Below are positions 1 through 12,139 of a DNA stretch of 44,175 bases, piece after piece. This DNA comes from Mesaphorura yosii (lineage: Eukaryota; Arthropoda; Collembola; Poduromorpha; Tullbergiidae). The stretch is from the NCBI GenBank assembly GCA_009869945.1, contig WIXG01000518.1:1-44175 (forward strand). The letters are read 5' to 3'. The notes below the pieces were generated by a model. The model was not told the origin of the DNA and did not search any database. It saw nothing but the letters and a program-made list of their open reading frames with translations. The position numbers and the translations under genes are program-made. Every line of letters starts with the position of its first letter. Position 1 is the first letter of the stretch.

Positions 1-78
1 CAAGATTTGCTTACTCAAAGACACAGGCAGGGGCGCAGGCATTTTTCTCGGTCGTTAGTTCATGTGGAGTGGCACCAA

Positions 79-539
79 CTACAACCCCCACAGCTCCTGC
101 TCGGGCTCCATGTCCTCCACGAGCTCCTCTTCCTCCCCTCCACCGTGCCTCTTCTCTGGAGTCACGCCGTACTGAACGATGCAGAAGATAAGGAAGACGT
201 ACAGCAGCGCCCTTAAGTCCCACTCCCACCCCTGCCACTTGCCGTCCAGCATCGCGTACCCCGCCGCCATCCACGCAGTACGGAGACGAACGCCGCGGAT
301 GTCACGAGGCTCCTCCTCCGATGGCACGAGGGTCCTGCAACGCAAAAGCGGACAAAAATAAGTCAAATTTCTCGTACGTTGTTTAAATACTAATGTAGCG
401 AAAAACAAAGGAAATTGGCTTACTGGTCCTCCTCCGGCTCGCTGCACTGGTCCGAGTCGGCCTCGCTGTCGTTTTCTATGTCCGCCTCCACCCCAGACTC
501 CACGTCCGACTCGTACCCGCCGACGAAAACGTGCGCCAT
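79..539 (-). CDS. Small acidic single-pass membrane protein, unrecognised
   Basis: Two exons, 424-539 and 79-334, join through a GTAAGC donor and a TTGCAG acceptor to give 123 aa. The start ATG at 537-539 sits in a good initiation context (AAGATGG). The first 40 residues are strongly acidic (E/D/S-rich). A central part carries a conserved-looking WMAAGYAMLDGKWQGWEWD stretch, followed by one hydrophobic segment (LYVFLIFCIVQYGV, about residues 84-97). The C-terminus is again Glu-rich and ends in LWGL. I do not recognise the family. Membrane anchoring is inferred from the single hydrophobic stretch, with no signal peptide in front of it. It lies upstream of, and opposite to, the visible ACSS3 exons and may be nested in an ACSS3 intron. 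Confidence 0.6.
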
Positions 540-2002
540 CTTCATTAATGCTTGATTTCCGACGCTTGATAGACACTTTGATGACGCACGGCAAATTTGT
601 GCTGGAAATTTGGATTTTAGACTGGACGTGGGCTTCTTCTTGCTTTAAACAGAGTTCAAATCAGCATGGCACGGGACGGGCAAAACTATCGTTTTTGAGT
701 TGTGCAGTCGAAGTCCGAGTCCGCATTAATTTTGCATTCGCATTAACGCACTGCTACTGAAGAGTGTGAGTGAAGACACCTCGCAGACAGACGGAAGTCG
801 TGTCTCGTTTTCACTGACAACGGACATTCTCGGCTGTTTGACTTATTCTTCTGGGGTCAAACCTCGAATTTCAGTGTCACTTTTATGCCTTGCTGTTGCT
901 TCATTTTATGGACCATTGTGCATCAAAAGCAAAAGTTCTTAGAAACACGGTCGTATTCGCTCTCGCATCCGTACTGCACAATTATGAAATACATTCACAA
1001 AATACGTACGGTTCTTAACAAGGGCGAGACACGAGAAGCGTGCATGCTCGTATTTTGCGGCCAGACAGTCATCTACTGGAAAATTACTACCGCAGCATTT
1101 GAAATCATAATCATGTCAAAGTCAAGAGTCAACTATGCGGGGGATTGCCAAAATGCGAAACACAAAATGAAAAATGCGGGAATGGAATCGAAATTCGACC
1201 AAAGTATATTTTAATTATGCGCGAATAATTCTTTTGTTATTTGGAATGCCGTTTCGAATCAACAGGCAGGACGCAGGAATTCCGAGCGTGGCGGCCGTGG
1301 AGCCTCAATTCTCATTTGTTTACGTGTTTCTCTCTCGAAATTCTGCTGGTACGAGATGTGAAATGTTTAGCAAATGTTTACAAGATTTGTGTACTTGAGC
1401 GACCTTGCACAACAACATGCAGAGTTACAGAGTGAAAAGAGAAAGCATCCAAGCAATGAGCGAGTATCAGATTACCCCGCCCGGAGCAAAGAGCAGAAGA
1501 GTGGCGAAATTGCTTCAGATGCTTCATAATGGCCGTGCGGGCATTGCGTATTGAGTTGCTCATTTATTCGGGATCACGAATTATTTATTCCATAATCCCA
1601 TTCTCGAGTGACTGTCATCAAATGATCAAACAGCAGCAACAGCGTGATCAAGTAGCGCGCGCGCGCTAATGACACGCTTCGGTGAAATGAAAAGCGAGAA
1701 AGCCAAAACCAAAGCAGCACGCTCGCGCGTGCGGTGCGGTAAAAGATTATAGATTTCATTATTTCAAAGCGTGCCTCCTTTCATCTTCTATCATTCTCCT
1801 GCCCTGCCATGGGTAATGCATTTAGCGTTTAGCCGACTGCCGCCGGGATACAACAACCGGTTTCGCGAATTCACGAATTATTTCGCTTGTTGGCTTCGAC
1901 CGAATTAGGAAAATTCGAAACCCAAAATGCATGCGGGCTCTCAACGCAATCTGTCCGTCCACCACTTTGCACCGCAGCTTATCATCACGTTCTTTGTTGC
2001 AG
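540..2002. other. Non-coding stretch, probably ACSS3 intron
   Basis: No convincing coding sequence is visible here. The end (about 1980-2002) is a pyrimidine-rich tract and TTGCAG acceptor leading into the first visible ACSS3 exon. It contains a 14-bp alternating GC palindrome at 1654-1667. Short open frames in it show no family resemblance. I looked for the missing ACSS3 N-terminal exons and did not find them. Confidence 0.5.
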
Positions 2003-5000
2003 GTACAAACCGATGTTAGACGAAGCAATCCGACTGGCCAACATTCCCTCCGCCGTGCAGTGCCTGATTTATCAGCGACCTGGCCACGAGCTGGTGGAAC
2101 TGCAGCGCGGCAGGGATTTCGACTGGAGCGAGGCCATGGAGGGTCAGGCACAGCGCGGGCACGACTGTGTGCCGGTGGACGCCGACGACGCGATGTACAT
2201 CATGTACACTTCTGGAACAACAGGTCAGCAGCTTCAGCTTTGATCTTCTGAATGAGAATGAGAATGCAAATGACGGCTGCCCGCTGCGGCGTCACGCAAA
2301 TCATTTCAAGCAGGTTCGCATATCACATTCGTTCTTTCGCGTAGGCACACCGAAAGGAATCGTGCGAGCGACAGGCGGCCACAGCGTCGCGCTGCCGTGG
2401 ACGATGCGGGCCGTGTACGACATGCGGCCTGGCGAGACGTGGTGGGCGGCCTCGGACCTGGGCTGGGTCGTCGGCCACTCGTACACGTGCTACGGCCCAC
2501 TTCTGTCCAGAATCACCAGCGTCCTCTACGAAGGAAAACCCGTCGGCACACCAGACGCGGCACAGTTCTACCGGTAATCGCTCGTATTGCAATCGTTTAA
2601 GGTTGAGTTGAGAAAATATGCATGACTTGCATTTGCAAATTATTTCGCCACAGCGTCATCCAAGACCACGGCGTGAACGGAATGTTCACGGCTCCGACCG
2701 CCCTGCGCGCCATTCGCAAGGAAGACCCGGAGAATCTGCAAGCTCGAGGATACTCGCGAAAATCGTTAAGTTTCAAACATCCACCTGTTGCGCTTCGTCT
2801 TACTTTGCATATGAAAATGAAACACGTGCGAGCGCGGTCTTTAAGTCTGCTTTTGTCTGCGTGTATGTTGCTTGCAAGAATCCGAAGAAAGGAAGAAAAA
2901 GAAACGGATGATAATTTGATGCATTTCTGATCCGATTACGATTTTCTTTGCGAAATTCTGCGGATTACTATTTTTGCAAGCGCTTCCAAATATAGTCTGA
3001 GTAGAATGTTCACCTTTTCATTCACGTGCCCGCACCCGCGCATTTTTCGCAGTAGTTTTTCTCTCATAATTAAATTTTTAGTTGCGTGGAGAGGTAATCG
3101 AGATTTATTTTCCAAGGAGCATGCATTAATTTTTTATTTCCAGGTTGAAGTATTTGTTTCTGGCGGGCGAGCGATGCGACAATGACACGCGTGTGTGGGG
3201 CGAGAAGTCATTCCAGGTTAATTCAAGCTGCTTTTGAGCTTGACTCTTGCCTTGCCATTCATTTACTTCGCCTACTGCATGCGAGGAGGTCGACGCCATT
3301 CATTCGTTGCATTCGCAGGTGCCCGCAATTGATCACTTCTGGCAGACCGAGTCGGGCCACGCAATCACGTCCATCTGCGTTGGTCTCGACAAGAATCTGA
3401 GCCGACCGGCCGGCACGGGCGGCGTCGCACTGCCCGGAATTCAAAGTAAGACGGATTTAATCCTTTTTACTTTTATATTAATGCCACCGACTGCCAGCCT
3501 CTTCTTCCTTGCCAGTGCGATTATGAAATTGTCTAAAATTACACTCGTCGCAAGTCAGAAATCGATTTATGCCGCTCTGCATTCAAACTACGCGAATACG
3601 AATTTGAATTTCGGAGTTAACGAAGCCAATTCAGGCTGAAAATGGGAATGAGCAATGCAGTGCAACTTTTTTCATTCGTTTCTTAATTTTTCATTCCGCT
3701 CATGTGAGCTTGCGTATAGGCGGCGTATTACGTATGATTAAAGTAATTTAAATTTCGGGACACATGCGCAAACGCCAAAGTCTGGAATTGCCAATTGCGC
3801 TGCGTTGCGGTTGCGGCTTGCCTGAATTTGAAAATCCAATCAATTCGACTCGGAATTGAGAAAGGACGGAAATGCCATGAGCGATGAGCACTCGTGGCGT
3901 TGGCCGAAACGCGTGACGTCAGCGCGGCGCATGACATCACAGACAAAAAACTAACGACAGAAAGACGAAAGGTGAAAAATGAATGTTAATGATAAAGGTG
4001 CATTATTTTTTGGGTTGCAGTGCAAGTGCGCCTGGACGACGGCACCGTAGGGGCGCCCGGCGAGCTGGGACGTCTCGTCTGCAAGCTTCCGCTCCCGCCC
4101 GGCTTCATGAAGACGCTGTTCAGGGCGGACGAACTCTGCACGGCGACATACTTCCAAAAATACGACGTAAGTTGAAACGGCTTGCGAGGCTAATTATTTC
4201 ACTCTACTTTGGCGTTTGGCGTAATTTCCGAGCGCCTGCGTCAATTAAGCAAATGGAACATTTCACGATTCTCCGAACTGCAAACAATTGTTTTGTCGCT
4301 GCCCACGTCCGTCAAATTCGCGATTCGCGGCGAATGACGAGTCATTTATTTCTCTGCCCCACCACTGCCGTCACATCGCAATTCTCATCGCACATTAGCG
4401 CACAAATTGGTTTCCGTTTGGACGTGGCTGCTCTCCTCCGTTCTACTTTGATTCATCCATCCAAATGAATCCCCGCAAATGACATTAGCCATTCATGATA
4501 TTCAACAACGCAAAGACAAAGAAAAACCAGCGACAGCCGGAAAATGCGCGGAAACGACGCGGGCGACCAGGCGGGTGATTCTCACAATGGCTTCGCTTTC
4601 CCATTTCGCGTGTCGTTCCATTTTATCTTCACGCCTTAATTAATTGGTAACTTTGTGACTGACAAGCGACGACTGGCGCGTGGAATTTCTAAGCGCTCCC
4701 GCTAAATACCGCCACGAATAGCCAATAACAATACAAATAATGCACATTTGCCCATTTTGAAAGTTAATCAAATTGTATTAATTTTGTGAAAGCGTGTTTA
4801 TTGGGTCGCCATTCCATTTTATTTACTTTCAGTGCTCGGCACTTTATTAATTTTCGCTAATTAAAGTTTCGCGAATTTACAGGGTTGCTACGACACGATG
4901 GACGCCGGGTTCATCGATGAGGCGGGCTACGTGCACATCATGGCGAGGGACGACGACGTCATCAACGTCGCCGGGCATCGGCTCTCTACGTCGGGCATTG

Positions 5001-5459
5001 AGGAGGTCATTCTGGAGCACGACGACGTCGCGGACGTCGCCGTCGTCGGAGTGCCCGATGCTATGAAGGGCCAGGTGGCGCTCGCGCTCTTCGTCATCGC
5101 GCCAGGCCGCCGCAGTGCAGCAGACGCGGCCGCGGTCGCAGAAGACATTGTCAGCCTGGTGCGAGAGCGAATCGGGCCCGTCGCAGCCTTCCGGCTGGCG
5201 ATGGCGGTTCCGGCGCTGCCTCGCACGCGATCGGGAAAGACGCCACGCAAGTCGATCGCCCAGCTCGCGGAGGACAACGCATCTGTGAAGGTAAAGATAC
5301 GTGATTAGCTTGGAAACATTGAGTTTACGGCACTTCAATCGTCTTGCTGTGCTTCTTTTGCAGATTCCGCCCACGATTGAAGATGTGACGGTGTACGAGC
5401 ACGTGATAGCGGCCCTCAACAAGCTGGGCTACGGCAAAAATTCCAAAATAGAGCATTAA
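2003..5459 (+). CDS. ACSS3: Acyl-CoA synthetase short-chain family member 3 (5'-partial)
   Basis: Eight exons are visible: 2003-2223, 2345-2573, 2654-2764, 3144-3216, 3319-3445, 4021-4166, 4883-5290 and 5364-5459, all in phase, coding about 470 residues and ending KIEH. The adenylate-forming motifs are intact: the P-loop YTSGTTG/TPKG is split by an intron, followed by WWAASDLGWVVGHSY, a WQTESGH loop, VINVAGHR in the hinge region and the catalytic lysine in RTRSGK. WWAASDLGW rather than the FWCTADVGW of acetyl-CoA synthetases 1 and 2 points to ACSS3, which by family knowledge activates propionate and other short-chain acids in mitochondria. The first roughly 200-240 residues (N-terminal ACS domain and any targeting peptide) are absent, because the first exon opens mid-codon after an acceptor. 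They must lie outside the window or be lost. Confidence 0.9.
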
Positions 5460-5526
5460 ACTGGAAACTTGTGCATGCTTTTGAATGTTGTGTGCTGGAA
5501 TAATTAATTTACATGATTAATTAGTT

Positions 5527-5532
5527 AATAAA
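5527..5532 (+). terminator. Poly(A) signal of ACSS3
   Basis: AATAAA lies 68 bp after the ACSS3 stop codon on the same strand, the expected place for 3' end formation. Confidence 0.6.
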
Positions 5533-5855
5533 GCAAAATGAAGAGATAAATAGTTAAAATTGTCATAATTTATGAGGCTGAGGTCTGAGTTTGATTTGCA
5601 AGGTTGAAAAGTCTTTGTGCATCGAAACAGCGAGGCACGAGCATAATTTCTTGCTTGAAGGCGCGGCAGTACAGTTTAAAAACCTTTACGAATTTCGTGT
5701 AATTCGTGATTCGTATTTTGATTTCTTCGTGTGCTGAGAAACTTCGAGCTAAAAATCACACGAATACAAATCTCACTGTGCTGTGATGTGATAGTTTCCA
5801 AATTTTCCTCGTTCGTATCGCATTCAGGTGGTGATTAGTTTCATTTTCCAAGAAA

Positions 5856-6987
5856 ATGGCGGTGGCAGCCAAAGGCTTATCTCCCAATTTGGTTGGATTG
5901 GCTCAAAAGTGGGCAAACAGCTATCGAACAGTGCAAATTCAAACTCTGGGCAGTGGAGGTAAGAGTCAGAAATAATATAAGGCTACCCAGTCGTCTAATT
6001 AAGAAGACTAGACTCTAATATTCTTGTATTATCAATTATTAAAGGCTCGGCATTCAGATTTTTGAGTGGTCACTCAAAATTCGACATCGACGCCGACAGC
6101 AAGCACTCGGACGAGCATTCTTCCAGCTGCGATGACGAAGGGGTGCCTCCTCCAGGAGTCTTTCGAAACGAGCACTACACTCCAACGTCAGTGCTTCAGA
6201 AATCGCTCCTCGCCATAGGCTCCGGTCTGTCGTCCTTCCTCGACCCCACTCGAGCAGGTATTCGAATTCGGGAGCAATTTTCTTAATTCTGGTGTAGCCG
6301 CAGTTAAATTGTGGAGGTTAATTCAATTCCTCCACACAGAGTCAATCGCCACATTCGGAGAGGTGACTGCCGAGCTTCGGCTGGGGGCGATTCATGAGGC
6401 GATGCTCAGAGACCCCGAAGGAGCTCGGATCCTGCGAGACAAGCCCAGAATTAACTCAAAATCAATCGACCTGGACTACCTGGCCACTCTGCCTGAAGGA
6501 ACATTTGGCTGGGCGTACATTGAGTTTCTGAGGAAGAACAACGTCACGCCAGACAGTCGGCTGCCCGTTCGGTTTATTGAGAATGCAGAACAGGCGTACG
6601 TCATGCAGCGATATCGCGAGGTCCACGATTTGATTCACACCGTGACTGGAATGCCTACGAATATGCTCGGTAAGCTTAAAGCCAAGGAAAGTTAAATATT
6701 GGAGCTTTTATTTTATTCTTTTATTCGTAGGCGAAGTGGTTGTGAAGTGGATCGAAGGAATTCAGACGGGGCTGCCAATGTGCGTTACTGGCGGGCTTTT
6801 TGGTGCCACGAGGCTGAAGCCCAAGCAGCGGGCTCTGTACATCAGCACCCACTTGCCCTGGGCGATCAAAGTGGGCCTTAATTCCAGACCTCTCCTGAAT
6901 ATTTACTATGAACAACGCTGGGAGGAGCCGCTCCACGAACTTCGAAATTACATCAGCCCGCTTCTGAACACGCCTCCGACAAAATAA
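5856..6987 (+). CDS. COQ4: Ubiquinone biosynthesis protein COQ4, mitochondrial
   Basis: Four exons, 5856-5958, 6045-6257, 6340-6669 and 6731-6987, join in phase to give 300 aa, slightly longer than the roughly 265-aa human protein. The family's metal-binding signature HDxxH-x11-E is complete: HDLIH in exon 3 and the glutamate just after the exon 3/4 junction (LGEVVVKW). Other family-typical stretches are FGWAYIEFL, TGLPMCVTGGLFGATRL and YEQRWEEP near the end. The first 50 residues are basic and poor in acidic residues, fitting a mitochondrial targeting peptide. A Ser/Asp/His-rich insert follows at about residues 48-65. COQ4 is a matrix protein that organises the coenzyme Q complex and has been assigned a role in C1 decarboxylation/hydroxylation of the ring. 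It starts about 400 bp downstream of ACSS3 on the same strand. Confidence 0.96.
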
Positions 6988-7039
6988 ACATAATTACGCA
7001 ATACGCAAGTAAACTCGGCTTGACCGGTGCTGAATATTA

Positions 7040-7045
7040 AATAAA
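7040..7045 (+). terminator. Poly(A) signal of COQ4
   Basis: AATAAA lies 53 bp past the COQ4 stop codon. It is about 45 bp from the opposite-strand signal of the WDR47-type gene, so the two transcripts should end almost back to back. Confidence 0.6.
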
Positions 7046-7090
7046 GAACGTTCTTCTTAATTTTTAATGAAGCAGCATAGCATTTTGCAT

Positions 7091-7096
7091 TTTATT
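7091..7096 (-). terminator. Poly(A) signal of the WDR47-type gene
   Basis: TTTATT on the + strand reads AATAAA on the minus strand, about 390 bp after the WDR47-type stop codon. Confidence 0.45.
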
Positions 7097-7485
7097 ACTC
7101 GAGCATCAAGTTTGTTAGTTTTTCGCATTTACAAAACTATTTACCTACTTTTTAGATTTAATTTTTAATGCTTTCTCTCGAATTCGCTTCCGCTGTCGTA
7201 GCATAAAATCACAGAATTGGAAACCTTTCTTTCGTAAAGTAAAATCCAAAAATCCTGTCAGAAATATGCGTGCTTAAATATACCAGTATAATAATAATAA
7301 TTTTGGCCTGACACATTTAAATGCTGTACAAAACTAAATTACTCGTGTTAGTAAGTTAATGAGCGCAGCAATAGCAAGAATAATCGTAATTGTAATACTG
7401 TCGTATTCGTAAATCTCCGCCTCTTTCACACAAAATCTTGAAAAGTGAAATCGGTTGTCATTTCCTGCTTTCTGTCTTCTGGCGT

Positions 7486-9309
7486 TTACGTCGGGGCCGG
7501 AAGTGACCAGAGCGTCGCTGTTTTGTCGGCGCTCGTGCTCAAGAAGCTGAATTCGCTCGGGTGCCACCGCCCACAAATCGCCTTGTCTTCGTGCTGAGCC
7601 ACAACGACCGAGTTGAGGGGCATTGACAGGTCGCCCTGCATGTCCGTCAGCATCAGGCGGTTGTCGTACCTGTGCAAGGCAGGGCAACAAGACACAGTCA
7701 GCAATTAGCAACTGATAAGAACTGATAATAGCATAGCATGACATAGTTTTCACTTGCCCGGCAGAGAGCAGATAGTACGCGTTCGGCGAGAAACGCACTG
7801 AACGCACATCGGCGCCATGCGGCTTGAACGTTTGAATCTGGCGGTTACCGCGGAGGTCGTACAGGACAATGGCCGAGTCTTCGTGGCCCGAGACAAGTAG
7901 CCGGCCCGTCGGGTCTACGCAGACTCCGCCGACGGGCGACTTGATGGTCAGCGAGTTTGGATGTGTGAGTGGAGAAATCATGTTGACGCACCCGCGCGTC
8001 CTTAGATCCCAGACGCGAATCGTCTTGTCCTGCGACCCGCTGCAAAACATGACGCCTCCCCAATTGTACAGCGAAGATATCGGCCCTGAAATTAACACAT
8101 GCGATTTATACCGCGTGGGAGTTTTGACGAGGTGGCGAATCTCGTCTTAATTATTCCTTAATAAATCCAAGGATAATTGCGCGTAGCGTAAATCTTCCCT
8201 CGTTAGCAAAAGGCGTGACTATCACTGCGTTTACGTTTATATATTCGCAAGAAATCGAGAAATGTCTTCAGAAGACGCGGGCGAGATTCTGGCAGCTCGC
8301 ATTGCATGACCATAAATGGTCAATTCTACGACCTGCCTGACTGGCAGGGATAAACAACATAAATTGTCGGATGCCCACTCGCACTCGCTCGCGTATTCGC
8401 GTTAAAGAAGGAATTAACCTCGCTTTCGTAATTTCGCATACTTTCGCACGTAATCTTTTAATCTTCTCATGCATCTTCTTACCCGAGTGTCCCGAGAGTG
8501 CCTGAAACGGTGTCGCCGTGACGCAGTCGGTCACATAGATTTTGCAGTCGCCGGCGCCTCCACTGACGAGGAGCGAAGATTTATTGCTCAGGTCTTCAAT
8601 GAAGCAAATGTCGCGCACCGTCCCGTCATGCATCGTCAGCTCGACCTCCTGCGAGTTGTTAAACTCGTTGCGCACGTCGTCGAAACGTGTGAGCTTCACC
8701 GTCTTGTCGTTGCTTCCCGTCGCAAGCAAATTCCCGTCCGGCGACCAGCCAAGACAGTAAATCGAACCCTGCATCGAACATTTAATTAAAAAATGCACTT
8801 GAAAATCGCGGTCAATTCGCGGGCTCGTTAATTTGTTGTTTGCTTGATTTGCACGGTACGGTCAATTTCTTAATTAATCAGCTCGATTAGTTCGTGGGCG
8901 GCTTCAGGCGGGATTAAAATTCGTTGTCGTGAGCGTGGAGACAAAGGAAAATTAAAATCGTGCCGTGCTGCGTGCTGTGCTGAGTTCATTGTTGCCTGCC
9001 TTTCTTAATCACTCAGCCATTTTCTTGGCTGCATTCGCATTTGCTTTATTGTTCGATGCTACGACTTACTCGGTGATGTTTGTTCCGTTTGAAGAGGATG
9101 TTTGGCTGCTTGGCTGCGTGGGCCTCGGCCACTTTGTGCGTGTCGGGGTAGGCGCATATCCGTAGGGCCTTGGAGTTGGATCCGACGGCGTACACATGGC
9201 CGCGTGGGTGGAATTCGGCGCAGCGAATCGCCTGAATGTCTTCCAACGTCGTGACGGGCTGAAACTTTGGCTTTGCTGGGTCCGCTGCACTCCCGCCCCC
9301 GGACTCCGC
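7486..9309 (-). CDS. WDR47: WDR47-type WD40 propeller, C-terminal exons
   Basis: Four exons, 9070-9309, 8483-8768, 7758-8085 and 7486-7669, code 345 in-frame residues that form the C-terminal seven-bladed propeller. Diagnostic WDR47 strings are [38 protein letters not shown] at the first exon end, [48 protein letters not shown] and HSSD-like [18 protein letters not shown]. The propeller ends in [17 protein letters not shown]47 (nemitin) binds microtubule-associated proteins and acts in neurons and cilia. The third intron (7670-7757) appears to use a GC donor. The usual N-terminal LisH/CTLH part is not recognisable in the window. The first exon here starts at an acceptor in phase 0, so more exons must precede it, possibly the serine-rich exons at 12209-15558. 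Confidence 0.88.
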
Positions 9310-12139
9310 CTGAAAGTAAAGAAGAAAAGCGGGATCGAATTAAAACGCTGCTGCGTTGCATTTCATTTGCATTTGCCTTGTACACTCGGCTGACCTCCTT
9401 CCGAACCACGCCACACCACAAATACAAAAGACTGTAAAATAGTAATAAAATGGTGCGACAGTCGTTAATTGCTCACTGTCAAGCCGAACCAGGATTAAAC
9501 GACTAAAATCTGCCGTGAATCTGCTCCGAGAATTCTTTTGCTAAATGTCAGCCGGAGTAAAATTGAGCGTATCATCGCTTTGTCACTAACTAAAATCGAA
9601 ATCGCGTGCGTAGGCGGGCAAATGCAAAAACCGTGCCGTGCAAGCAGGCAGAACAGGAGTGCCTTAATTTGAGGTATCGAATTACCAGCAGTGCAGACGA
9701 GCATGCAAGCAAAGACAGACGTAGACGTGACGTGATCAAAGCAGAAGTCACTTCACAAGTCAACGAGGAAAAGAAAGGCAGACTCAGGCACAAATCCATG
9801 GTTTCTGGTTTAGGGTCGGTTACATAATTGCAAATTGCGAATTGTTTTCATTGCATGCGCACATGTGTTCACTCACATTAATCGCTTACACTCATTGCTT
9901 TTGTATTTCTCTAAAGGCCGTGTTCATCATACGTGTATTAGCATGATTCTTTATTAGCAGGATGACAATCTTTATTACGCGTACGCGAGGATAAATTTAC
10001 ATGACTCGGCATTTTCCGACGACGACACTGCGTTTTCGCTCTTTATAAGGCAATCCAAAATTTTATCGTACATAAAGCCAAAGCATGCCAGGTACGATTT
10101 TATTACGAGACACGACGTAGATGCAAAATACAAAATCCGAATGCAAAATGCGAATGCAAATTAGTAGAGCGTAAGATGGCATCTTCTTGCTGGCTGAGCC
10201 TACTTATTTGCAATTGCAATGAATCCACATAATATTCGCTATTCGCTATACACAGTCAGGAGACAACCGGCACGGGCCTCAGCTAAGAGGAAAATGAGCC
10301 GCTTCGCGCGTCAATTGTTCAGACCCAACATGCCGTGAAATCGAAACGACGAGTACCACCATTTTAGAATGCAGTAAATGCAAGCAGCAACACAAATCGC
10401 GTGTAAATCGCCAATCGTGTGCAGCGTGCATTTGTCCTCCTATTTAGGAAGATCCATTTAGATTACAGGTGCTCCCATGAATCAATGCCAGACGAGCCAG
10501 ACGGGATCGAATTTAATAATAAACTGAATAAACTCGATTATTTCGACCGCTCGCGAGCGGAAGCGCTAACGAGAATGTCAACAAGTGAAGAATTCTTCAT
10601 GCTTCTGCCAGCGATGATTTAATTCGCCATTTCGCGCAGAGCAATTAAAATCGACACAGTGCCTTGAGTTACATGAATCACGCATGCGTGCAGTGCGAAA
10701 TTATGAAAAGCAAAACAAACTCATTACGAAATCATCAGAAAAAAGGTAAGACGCAAGATGAGCATTTGCGACCGGAATGTAAGTTTTGTAAGCAGCGGTT
10801 TGAAATTAGTTTATGATTCTTTTGAAACAGCGAATAAAAACACGGAACTCAGAGGAAAGTAAGCGCCAGGTGCGCGTCTTTTGTTTGCGAATTTATGTTC
10901 CATTATTCATAACATGCGTTAAAATCAAAATCACATTGCAGCTTGAGTCTGGCACAAAATAAGCACAATGGAGCAATAATCACGTTAATCGCATCTCACG
11001 TGAAGATGATTGCTTTCTTGATTGTCTGAAGCTTAGTTTTCGTTTATTGCTTGAGCGCTTCTTTGCAAGGTTCATTTGCCAAATGCGAAACGCGGAACTT
11101 TTACGATGCTAAATGTGGGAATAAATGTCAAGGCCTTAAAAGGCAGAGATCAGGCCAAGTTCACACGAGAAGATCGCGCCAGAGAATTAAATTCTCGTCC
11201 TCTCCTTACGACGAATGCGAATTCACAATTCAGGACGGCCTGGCCCATAATTTGGCCAATTTTGTGCCGCAAAAAAGTAGGGAAAGCAAAGGAATTCAGG
11301 CTGTTTTGTAAATCTGCCTATTCTGCTTTGTTGTGGCGGCTCCCATTTTCCTTTCCGTGGTTTAAAAAACTCATTAGTGTCACCGATGCACAAAAACTCG
11401 CAGCTCGCATGTATTTTTCATCTTCGAGTCTCGCGTCCGCCTGTCAGTCAATCATGTTTTGAAGTTTTACGCCGCTTTCGCCGTCCTTGCAACGTGCCTG
11501 CCGATTGCTAATCGCATCGCATCGAGTTTGATAGAAACACAAAAGTATGAAATATAAAATGCGAAATACGAATATGAATGGGACTAATCAGCAGTGATTC
11601 AGAATGATTAACGCGCCTCAGCCTGCCTCCTGCCCATTAATTCGAGGTAAAGGCAAAGAGACGAGAATAAATAAAGTAGGTTAGTTAATTCGCTTGCAAA
11701 TTTGCAATTCGAAAATCGACAGTTAATAAAAATGTCGACCTGATCAGAATAAACTTCGCAAATCACCTTTCAAATCAATCGCAGTCGTGGAGTCCATAAA
11801 AGGAGCGGCTTTTCATTATTCGACCTGTGAAGCTTTTGTCGAGCAATAAAATTGAGGATTGAATGATAAATTCATTAAGCTCGCGCAAAAGTCCGTGAGT
11901 TTGTAATTAATTTCAGGCTCTTTGTGTCATTTCATTGCCCAAACAATTACGATCACCTTCGACGGCTGCCAAGCTCCATAAAAAGCGCGTACGTGTACGC
12001 GTGTTTTGTTTTTGGCTTCATTTGCGAAACGCGAATGCGAATTTAAAGCTTAATTGACCGATAATTACTTTAACATACGCTCACAAATTTTTAACACAAC
12101 GCAACGTGCAATTAAAATTGGCAATTACATGAAGATCCT
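9310..12139. other. Non-coding stretch, possible long intron
   Basis: No supported gene is visible on either strand. If the serine-rich exons belong to the WDR47-type transcript, this is its intron. The DNA is AT-rich with repeated short words around GCGAAT and GCAAAT. Confidence 0.4.
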
